6,736 bases of DNA from Solirubrobacterales bacterium (lineage in GTDB: Bacteria; Actinomycetota; Thermoleophilia; Solirubrobacterales; Solirubrobacteraceae), in assembly GCA_025964065.1 (NCBI GenBank), contig JAOPZO010000193.1, positions 1-6,736 of the forward strand, in the 5' to 3' direction. The notes under the pieces were generated by a model. That model saw only the letters and a list, made by a program, of their open reading frames with translations. It did no database searches and was not told the DNA's origin. The translations under genes and the position numbers were made by a program. Positions 1 to 4,866 of this stretch are shown here, in pieces; position 1 is the stretch's first letter, and every line of letters starts with the position of its first letter.

Positions 1-1
1 G

Positions 2-604
2 ACGGGCGTGCCGCTCGGGCTCGGGCCCTGCCCGGCGGTCAACGCGGAGGAGCATGCGATGGTCGCGCGCGGCCTGGCCGCCCACGACGGCGTGCTGCGC
101 GGCGCCGACCGCCGCCTCGCGGGCCGGATGCTCGCGGACCTCGAGGCCTACCTCCCGCACCTCCTGAACCGCCAGGACGGCGCGGCGATGGCCGTCGGGG
201 TCGAGATGCGCGAGCCGTTCCTCGACACGGAGCTCGTCGCCGCGTGCCTCGCCCTGCCCGTCGTGCAGCGCACGGGTCCGGGGCTCAAGGGGCTGCTTCG
301 CGAGCTCGCGCTCGAGCTGCTCCCGCCCACCGCCGTCGAGCGCCCGAAGCGCGGCTTCGGGATGGATGCGGGCGCCTACCTGCACGGCGCGACGCGGCCC
401 GAGGCGCTCCGGGACGGCGCGCTGCGCGAGGCGCTCGGGGCCGGCCGGGAGGACTGGGCGGCGGCGGTGGGCGAGGACCGCGACGCCGACCGTCTCCTGC
501 TCTGGAGCGCCGAGGTCGTCTGCCGCCTGCTGTTCCGCGGCGAGTCGGTGGAGGAGATCGAAGAGGCCGTCTGGCGTGACGCGCCCACACACGCACCGGG
601 TTAG
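2..604 (+). CDS. Asparagine synthase-related protein, C-terminal part (cut by left edge)
   Basis: This reading frame is open from the left edge to a TAG stop at 602-604, so about 200 C-terminal residues are present. It matches the end of the asparagine synthetase B amidotransferase domain, which activates aspartate (or a similar carboxylate) with ATP and transfers ammonia released from glutamine. The visible landmarks are the YLP...QDGAAM stretch (family form YLPddlL.k.DraSM), the EMREPFLD motif near 203-226 (family form LEvRvPFLD), a LKGLLRELA segment and RPKRGF near 341-358. These motifs are collinear with the family. The N-terminal glutaminase domain and the ATP-binding SGGxDS loop would lie outside the window, so completeness and substrate cannot be judged. 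It could be true asparagine synthetase or a paralogue from a polysaccharide or natural-product cluster. The next gene follows 10 bases later on the same strand. Confidence 0.85.
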   Translation, partial: TGVPLGLGPCPAVNAEEHAMVARGLAAHDGVLRGADRRLAGRMLADLEAYLPHLLNRQDGAAMAVGVEMREPFLDTELVAACLALPVVQRTGPGLKGLLRELALELLPPTAVERPKRGFGMDAGAYLHGATRPEALRDGALREALGAGREDWAAAVGEDRDADRLLLWSAEVVCRLLFRGESVEEIEEAVWRDAPTHAPG

Positions 605-607
605 GGT
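602..607 (+). promoter_or_regulatory. Candidate -10 element (TAGGGT) for a leaderless transcript of the secreted-protein gene
   Basis: TAGGGT fits the actinobacterial -10 form TANNNT. It is followed by exactly seven bases and then the GTG at 615, so transcription would begin at or next to the start codon. Its first three bases are the TAG stop of the upstream gene. A -35-like TGAC lies at 577-580, but the 19-20 base spacer is long. The call rests on position and on two other copies of the same arrangement in this window. Confidence 0.4.
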
Positions 608-614
608 GGTTCGG

Positions 615-1109
615 GTGAGGCGCGGAGGCAGGGTCCGGGTGGGGGTGGCGTTGACGACGGCGGGGGCGCTCGTGGGGTCTGGCGCCATGGCGCAGGAGAC
701 CGCGACGCCGGACTACCGGTTCATGGTCCTCAAGGCCTCGAAGCAGTCGGTGCAGGCGACGCTCGGCGCGTACTGCCACCCGAACAGCACGGCCGCCGAG
801 AACTGCTCCGTCGTCCCGAGGTACCCCCTGAAGACGACGGGGACGCTGCGGCTCAGGCGCGGCACCACGGTCACGATGCTCTTCCGGGCGGACGCCGGGA
901 ACGTCACCTGGCGCGCCGCCCGGATCGACGGCCGCGGCCGGGAGCAGCTCACCGCCACGGGGGTCGCGAAGCTCGTCACGACGAAGTCCAAGCGGCGCTG
1001 GAAGCTCACGCTCCCGAAGAGGCTCTCGCGCTCCACCGACCTGCTCGGCTTCGACGTGCAGTACCCCAACGCCTACTCGTCCTTCGAGGTCGGCCTCAGG
1101 GTGCGCTGA
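615..1109 (+). CDS. Small secreted protein of unknown function
   Basis: The product is 164 residues from GTG 615. That start gives a textbook signal peptide: basic RRGGR, a hydrophobic core around residues 9-25, and a likely signal peptidase I site after AMA (residue 26). The mature part is about 138 residues, has no further membrane segment, and looks beta-strand rich, with many Thr/Val/Arg alternations. It has just two cysteines, C54 and C64, in a GAYC...NC arrangement, so an exported disulfide is plausible. I recall uncharacterised exported bacterial proteins with a similar G-x-YC...C...YPL pattern, but I do not recognise a named family. GTGs at 606, 639 and 645 are alternatives. The 639 start has GGAGG ten bases upstream but loses most of the basic n-region. 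The gene ends three bases before the convergent stop of the crotonase gene. Third positions are overwhelmingly G/C, as in its neighbours. Confidence 0.75.
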   Translation: MRRGGRVRVGVALTTAGALVGSGAMAQETATPDYRFMVLKASKQSVQATLGAYCHPNSTAAENCSVVPRYPLKTTGTLRLRRGTTVTMLFRADAGNVTWRAARIDGRGREQLTATGVAKLVTTKSKRRWKLTLPKRLSRSTDLLGFDVQYPNAYSSFEVGLRVR

Positions 1110-1112
1110 GCC

Positions 1113-1931
1113 CTACCCCGCCGGCACGGCCCCCGGGTCGGAGAAGACGCCCGGCTCGCCCGACATCCCGGCGGTCACGGAGGCGATCTGGTTCGGCGAG
1201 CCCATCAGGGCGACCTGGAGCTCCGTCTCGAGCAGGAGCGCTTCCGCCGGGGTCAGCCGCCCCGTCCACGTCGCGTCGTAGAGCTGCTTGGCGGCGCGGA
1301 TCGCGTCGGGCGAGCGGCCCGCGACGTCCGCCGCCAGCGCGCGGGCGGCCGCGAGCGGATCGGCGGCCACGGAGGTCACGAGGCCGAGCGCGGCAGCCTC
1401 CTCGCCGCTCACCCGGCGGCCCGTCCACGTGAGCTCCTTCGCGCGGTCGGCCCGCATGAGGCGCGGCAGCGTCTGCGTGATGCCCATGTCGGGCACGAGA
1501 CCCCACTTGACCTCCATGACGGAGAGCCTCGCGTCGGGCGCGGCGATCCGGATGTCCGCGCCCAGCGCCAGCTGGAGCCCGCCGCCGAAGCAGTTGCCGT
1601 GGATCGCGGCGATCACCGGCACGGGCACCCGCGCCCAGTCCGTCGCGATGCGCTGGGGGAGGTTCCCGAGCTCGCCCTCCTCTCGCGCGAGCAGGTCGCC
1701 GATCGACATGGGCCCCGTCATGAAGCTCGCGATGTCGAGGCCGGAGCAGAAGCTCTTGCCCTCGCCGTGCAGCACGACCGCGCGTACCCCGGGCTCGGTC
1801 CGCAGGCGCACGGCGGCGTCCAGCAGCCCCCGGAACATCGCGGCGTCCAGCGCGTTGTGCTTGCCGGCGCGGACCATGGTCACGGTCGCGACGTGGTCGG
1901 CCACTTCGATGCGGACGCGGTCCTCGCTCAT
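1113..1931 (-). CDS. Crotonase/enoyl-CoA hydratase-family protein
   Basis: A 272-residue single-domain crotonase, normal length for the family. These proteins bind acyl-CoA thioesters and stabilise an enolate in an oxyanion hole, and they hydrate, isomerise or hydrolyse the acyl chain. The first oxyanion segment is SFCSGLDIASF (residues 60-70) and the second is HGNCFGGGLQLALG (111-124). After it come ADIRIA and the active-site strand LSVMEVKWGLVPDMG (136-150). Glu140 matches Glu164 of rat enoyl-CoA hydratase and Glu196 of dienoyl-CoA isomerase. Asp148 matches Asp204 of dienoyl-CoA isomerase. The other usual acidic residue (Glu144/Asp176) is Gln120 here, so ordinary hydratase activity is doubtful. 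The ATG at 1931 was chosen because it gives the usual MSEDRVRIEV beginning and carries a TANNNT box seven bases upstream. An in-frame ATG at 1949 would add six residues. It is divergent from the NIPSNAP gene. A role in fatty-acid or aromatic CoA catabolism is inferred. Confidence 0.92.
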   Translation of the reverse strand: MSEDRVRIEVADHVATVTMVRAGKHNALDAAMFRGLLDAAVRLRTEPGVRAVVLHGEGKSFCSGLDIASFMTGPMSIGDLLAREEGELGNLPQRIATDWARVPVPVIAAIHGNCFGGGLQLALGADIRIAAPDARLSVMEVKWGLVPDMGITQTLPRLMRADRAKELTWTGRRVSGEEAAALGLVTSVAADPLAAARALAADVAGRSPDAIRAAKQLYDATWTGRLTPAEALLLETELQVALMGSPNQIASVTAGMSGEPGVFSDPGAVPAG

Positions 1932-1938
1932 GCGGCGA

Positions 1939-1944
1939 AGCGTA
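1939..1944 (-). promoter_or_regulatory. Candidate -10 element (TACGCT) for a leaderless crotonase transcript
   Basis: Read on the minus strand, TACGCT is followed by seven bases and then the ATG at 1931-1929. No Shine-Dalgarno-like run lies in front of that ATG, which fits leaderless initiation. No recognisable -35 is seen; that region would fall on the first codons and leader of the divergent NIPSNAP gene. Confidence 0.45.
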
Positions 1945-1953
1945 CGCATCCGC

Positions 1954-1959
1954 GAGGAT
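1954..1959 (+). promoter_or_regulatory. Ribosome-binding site (GAGG) or -10-like GAGGAT before the NIPSNAP gene
   Basis: GAGG at 1954-1957 sits nine bases before ATG 1967, a good Shine-Dalgarno position. The same bases can be read as GAGGAT with seven bases to the ATG. That matches the A2 and T6 positions of TANNNT but not T1. The ribosome-binding reading is preferred. Either reading supports the ATG at 1967. Confidence 0.45.
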
Positions 1960-1966
1960 CACCCCC

Positions 1967-2260
1967 ATGGACCACCAGCTCCGCACGTACACCCTCCACC
2001 CGGGCCGCCTGGACGACTTCCTCGCCCTGTGGCGCGACCACCTCGTGGCGGCCCGGGCCGCCCACGGCTTCGTGGTCGTCGGCGCCTGGACGAACCGCGA
2101 GGAGGACCTCTTCACCTGGGTCGTCCGCTACGAGGGCGAGGGGGACTTCGCGACGGGCGACACGCGCTACTACGACAGCCCGGAGCGGGCCGCGCTGCCG
2201 TGGGACCCGAAGGACGCCCTCGCCCGCGTGGAGACCCGCATGCTCGAGCGGGTCGCCTGA
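1967..2260 (+). CDS. NIPSNAP-family protein
   Basis: A complete 97-residue protein with the NIPSNAP domain (PF07978), a small ferredoxin-like alpha/beta-barrel fold that usually forms dimers. The N-terminus LRTYTLHPGRLDDFLALW (residues 5-22) matches the family signature, an L-R-x-Y-x-L strand followed by P-G-x-x-x-x-F. The following segments HGFVVVGAWTN and LFTWVVRYEG form the expected beta strands, and the R-Y-Y...SPER..L...P end is also typical. There is no signal peptide or membrane segment, so it should be cytoplasmic. The biochemical role of bacterial NIPSNAPs is largely unknown. They resemble small monooxygenase-like or stress-response domains but lack a proven reaction. It is divergent from a crotonase, with only 35 bases between starts, and its TGA lies one base from the stop of the convergent flavoprotein gene. 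The family call is secure; function is not. Confidence 0.9.
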   Translation: MDHQLRTYTLHPGRLDDFLALWRDHLVAARAAHGFVVVGAWTNREEDLFTWVVRYEGEGDFATGDTRYYDSPERAALPWDPKDALARVETRMLERVA

Positions 2261-2261
2261 C

Positions 2262-3641
2262 TCAGAGCCCGTACTCCTCGAGCAGCTTGAGCCACAGCTC
2301 CGAGCGGGTCGGGAACGCGGCGACGGAGTGCCAGAGGTCGTCGAGCGAGACCTGCCCGACGACCGCGATGGTCGCGGCGTGCAGGAAGTCCTGGACCTCG
2401 GCGCCCGTGATCGTCGCGCCGACGACGACGCGGCGGTCCTCGTCGACCACGAGCCGCGTGGTGCCCTCGGCGCCGTTCCCCCAGAACGAGCCGCCGGCGT
2501 TGGCGGAGGTGCCGACGTCGACGGCGCGCACGCGAAGCCCGGCCTCCTCGGCCGCCGCGAGCGTCAACCCGACCGCCGCCACCTGCGGCGAGGTGAAGGT
2601 CACGCGCGGGGAGCCGTGCCCGTCGCCGCGGTCGAACAGGCGCGCGGGCCTCCCGAGCAGCGCGTCCGCCGCGATGCGGGCCTGGTGCTTGCCCATGTGG
2701 GTGAGCAGCGCGCGGCCGTTCGCGTCGCCGACGACGACGAGCCACGGGTGCGTGCTCGAGCGGAGCTGCTCGTCCACCTCGAGGTAGCCGCCCGGCTCGA
2801 GGCCGATGGTCTCGAGGCCGAGGTCGTCCGTGAGCGGCCGGCGGCCCGTGGCGGCGAGCAGCTCGTCGCCGACGAGCTCCGTGCCATCCTCGAGGACCAC
2901 GGTCACCTCGCCGCCGGCGACGGGCCGGGAGACCGACGCGGCGTGCTGCCCCTTGTGGACCCTGACGCCCGCGGCGCGCAGCCCCGCCTCGACCTGCTCG
3001 GCCGCGAACGGCTCCTCCTTGCCGAGCACCTGCCCGCTCGGCTCGACGAGCGTCACCGTGGCGCCGAGCGTCGCCCACGCCTGCGCCATCTCGCAGCCCA
3101 CGACGCCGCCGCCGAGCACGAGCAGGCGCGCGGGGACGTGCTTGGCGACCGTGATCTCCCGGTTCGTCCACGGCTCCGCCTCGCGCAGCCCGGGGACGGG
3201 CGGCACCGCGGGCGCCGAGCCCGTCGCGACGACCACCGCGCGGCGGGCCTCGAGCGTCACGTCGCCCACGGCGAGCCTCCGCTCCCCGGTGAAGCGCGCG
3301 TGCCCCCGCACGAGCGCGATCCCGAGGTCCTCGAGCCACGGGAGCTGTGCGTCGTCGGAGAGTCCGTGCACGACCTCGTCGCGCCGGTCCAGGACGGCCT
3401 GCACGTCGAGCGTGCCCCTCGCGGCCTCCGCGGCACCCGGCACCCGCCGCGCCTCCGCGAGCGCCTCGGCGGGGCGCAGCAGGGCCTTGGACGGCATGCA
3501 CGCCCAGAACGAGCACTCCCCGCCGACGAGCCGGTCCTCGACGATCACGACGTCCAGGCCCGCGGCAGCCAGCCGACCCGCGATGACCTCGCCGGCCGGT
3601 CCGGCGCCGACGACGACCACGTCGTGCTGCTGCTGCGTCAT
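2262..3641 (-). CDS. FAD/NAD-dependent disulfide oxidoreductase, dihydrolipoamide dehydrogenase-like
   Basis: A 459-residue class I flavoprotein disulfide reductase of normal family length. The FAD-binding Rossmann motif GAGPAG is at residues 12-17. The redox disulfide C43-SFWA-C48 lies in GGECSFWACMPSK, where classical lipoamide dehydrogenases have a C-x-N-x-G-C spacing. The NAD motif GGGVVG is at 177-182, followed by VEP with Glu200, which favours NADH over NADPH. The second FAD contact is VVVGDANGRALLTHMGKHQAR at 302-322. The dimerisation domain runs from about 346 to the end. The C-terminal active-site motif reads FPTRSE (443-448) instead of HPTxSE, so the acid-base His is missing. It belongs to a recognisable actinobacterial subgroup whose substrate I do not know. 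A lipoamide, mycothiol or quinone substrate would be a guess. The ATG at 3641 has GGAG five bases upstream. There are no 2-oxoacid dehydrogenase genes nearby. It is convergent with the NIPSNAP gene and divergent from the sugar dehydrogenase gene. Confidence 0.92.
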   Translation of the reverse strand: MTQQQHDVVVVGAGPAGEVIAGRLAAAGLDVVIVEDRLVGGECSFWACMPSKALLRPAEALAEARRVPGAAEAARGTLDVQAVLDRRDEVVHGLSDDAQLPWLEDLGIALVRGHARFTGERRLAVGDVTLEARRAVVVATGSAPAVPPVPGLREAEPWTNREITVAKHVPARLLVLGGGVVGCEMAQAWATLGATVTLVEPSGQVLGKEEPFAAEQVEAGLRAAGVRVHKGQHAASVSRPVAGGEVTVVLEDGTELVGDELLAATGRRPLTDDLGLETIGLEPGGYLEVDEQLRSSTHPWLVVVGDANGRALLTHMGKHQARIAADALLGRPARLFDRGDGHGSPRVTFTSPQVAAVGLTLAAAEEAGLRVRAVDVGTSANAGGSFWGNGAEGTTRLVVDEDRRVVVGATITGAEVQDFLHAATIAVVGQVSLDDLWHSVAAFPTRSELWLKLLEEYGL

Positions 3642-3646
3642 GTCTG

Positions 3647-3650
3647 CTCC
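3647..3650 (-). promoter_or_regulatory. Shine-Dalgarno site (GGAG) of the flavoprotein gene
   Basis: On the minus strand GGAG is followed by CAGAC and then ATG, a five-base spacing. It fixes the start at 3641 and rules out the longer open frame that runs back over the divergent gene to about 3836. It also contrasts with three leaderless-looking neighbours. Confidence 0.7.
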
Positions 3651-3659
3651 AAGCGGTGG

Positions 3660-3688
3660 GGGAAGGGTGTCGACCTGCCACCCTTCCC
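3660..3688 (+). repeat. Perfect 10-bp inverted repeat between divergent genes
   Basis: GGGAAGGGTG (3660-3669) is exactly complementary to CACCCTTCCC (3679-3688), with the 9-base loop TCGACCTGC between. It lies inside the 49-bp gap between the divergent starts at 3641 and 3691 and ends two bases before ATG 3691. As DNA it could be an operator for a dimeric regulator shared by both genes. As RNA it would make a 10-bp GC-rich hairpin in either 5' leader. It has no U-run, so it is not an ordinary terminator. The repeat is certain; the function is not. Confidence 0.85.
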
Positions 3689-3690
3689 GG

Positions 3691-4866
3691 ATGCTCGCAC
3701 GACGTCCCCTCGCGGCCGTGCTCTTGGCGCTCGCGACCCTCTCGGCGTGCGGGGGCGAGGACGACGGCGCGGCGGCCACGTCGGGGGCCGCGGCGGCCAC
3801 GTCCGGGCTCCGCCTCGTGAAGGTCGGGAGCTTCACCGAGCCCGTCTACGTCACCGCCCCGCCGAGGGACGAGCGGCGCCTCTTCGTCGTCGAGCAGGCC
3901 GGGCGCATCAAGGTCGTGCGCGGAGGCCGCACGCTGCCCACGCCGTTCCTCGACGTGGGCCCGCTCGTCACGAGCGGCGGCGAGCAGGGCCTGCTCGCCG
4001 TGGCGTTCCCGCCCGACCACGCACGGACCGGCCTCTTCTACGTCTACTACACCGACCGCGACCGGCAGCAGCGGGTCGTCGAGTACCGCCGCCGGAACGC
4101 CGACCGTGCCGATCCGCGCTCCGCCCGGCTCGTGCTGCGCATGGCCGACGCGGAGGCGAACCACAACGGCGGCCAGATGCTCTTCGGCCCGGACGGGAAG
4201 CTGTACATCGCCACGGGGGACGGCGGTGGCGGCGGCGACCAGCACGGCACGCGCGGCAACGCGCAGGACCTCGGCTCCCCGCTCGGGAAGCTCCTGCGGA
4301 TCGACCCGCGCCGCAAGGGCTCGCGGCGCTACACCGTGCCGCAGGACAACCCGTTCGTCGGGCGCGCCGGCGCCCGCCCCGAGGTCTGGGCCCTCGGCCT
4401 GCGGAACCCGTGGCGCTTCACGTTCGACCGCGGCACGGGTGACCTCACCATCGGTGACGTCGGGCAGGACGAGGTCGAGGAGGTCGACCACGTCCGCGGC
4501 CCGGGCCGGGGCGCGAACTTCGGCTGGCGTCCGCGCGAGGGCTCGAGGGTCGCCGCGGAGGGCGAGCACGCGCCCGGCGCGATCGACCCCGTGCTCGAGA
4601 AGCAGCACGACGACGACTGGTGCTCGATCACGGGCGGCGTCGTCGTCCGCGACCCGGCGCTCCGCAGCCTCCGCGGCACCTACCTCTACGGCGACTTCTG
4701 CCTGGGGAAGGTGCGGGGCGCGACCCTGTCGCCGAGCCGCGCCACGAACGACCGCGACCTCGGGCTCCCGAAGGTCGAGGGCCTCGCGAGCTTCGGCGAG
4801 GACGCGCGCGGCCGGGTCTACGTCGTCTCGTTGAGCGGTACGGTCTCGCGGCTCGCCGCCCGCTGA
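3691..4866 (+). CDS. Lipoprotein PQQ-dependent sugar (glucose/sorbosone-type) dehydrogenase
   Basis: A 391-residue protein of the soluble aldose dehydrogenase (GSDH, PF07995) six-bladed beta-propeller family, which oxidises sugars with PQQ outside the cytoplasm. It opens with a lipoprotein signal: MLARRPLAAVLLALATLSAC, with lipid-attachment Cys20. A Gly/Ala/Thr/Ser linker with a repeated AAATSG unit follows to about residue 39. Family landmarks are FVVEQAGRIKVV (65-76), GGEQGLLAVAF (96-106), NHNGG (157-161, with His158 corresponding to the catalytic base of Acinetobacter s-GDH), GPDGKLYIATGDGG (167-180), LGLRNPWRFTFD (235-246) and the Cys311/Cys337 pair in DDDWCSITGG and YLYGDFC, probably a disulfide. 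ATG 3691 gives the ideal lipoprotein signal but has no Shine-Dalgarno site. GTG 3667, with GGTGG upstream, is an alternative that adds eight residues. No PQQ-synthesis genes are present, so cofactor and substrate are inferred. The last 49 bases overlap the convergent WS/DGAT gene. Confidence 0.92.
   Translation: MLARRPLAAVLLALATLSACGGEDDGAAATSGAAAATSGLRLVKVGSFTEPVYVTAPPRDERRLFVVEQAGRIKVVRGGRTLPTPFLDVGPLVTSGGEQGLLAVAFPPDHARTGLFYVYYTDRDRQQRVVEYRRRNADRADPRSARLVLRMADAEANHNGGQMLFGPDGKLYIATGDGGGGGDQHGTRGNAQDLGSPLGKLLRIDPRRKGSRRYTVPQDNPFVGRAGARPEVWALGLRNPWRFTFDRGTGDLTIGDVGQDEVEEVDHVRGPGRGANFGWRPREGSRVAAEGEHAPGAIDPVLEKQHDDDWCSITGGVVVRDPALRSLRGTYLYGDFCLGKVRGATLSPSRATNDRDLGLPKVEGLASFGEDARGRVYVVSLSGTVSRLAAR
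3769..3803 (+). repeat. Two-copy 14-bp direct repeat in the lipoprotein linker
   Basis: GCGGCGGCCACGTC occurs at 3769-3782 and again at 3790-3803, a period of 21 bases or seven codons. It encodes a duplicated AAATSG unit in the flexible linker between the lipid-anchored cysteine and the propeller. It is probably a small in-frame duplication that lengthens the tether. Confidence 0.7.

Noticed and set aside
285..779. Minus-strand open frame opposite the asparagine synthase end and the secreted protein
   Set aside because: Its Arg/Pro-rich composition is typical of a GC shadow, while the plus strand carries clear family motifs and a signal peptide.
1092..1113. Hairpin at the convergent stops of the secreted protein and crotonase genes
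   Set aside because: It has only a 5-bp CTCAG/CTGAG stem plus two pairs beyond a mismatch, with no T-run. Too weak to call a terminator.
2257..2265. Palindrome CTGACTCAG at the NIPSNAP/flavoprotein junction
   Set aside because: It is mostly the trivial result of two facing TGA stops one base apart and does not extend further.
3642..3836. N-terminal extension of the flavoprotein by 65 residues
   Set aside because: The extension is low-complexity, lies over the divergent lipoprotein's signal peptide, and is unnecessary because ATG 3641 has a good Shine-Dalgarno site right before the FAD-binding strand.
1599..4442. Long open frame on the plus strand (about 947 codons)
   Set aside because: It covers the antisense of the crotonase and flavoprotein genes and an out-of-frame part of the sugar dehydrogenase. 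It has low-complexity Arg/Ala/Gly composition and no motifs.
2262..4866. A functional pairing of the flavoprotein and PQQ sugar dehydrogenase as a new electron-transfer system
   Set aside because: They are divergent, one is cytoplasmic and the other a lipoprotein, and no cytochrome, PQQ-synthesis or carrier gene is present. Adjacency alone does not support it.
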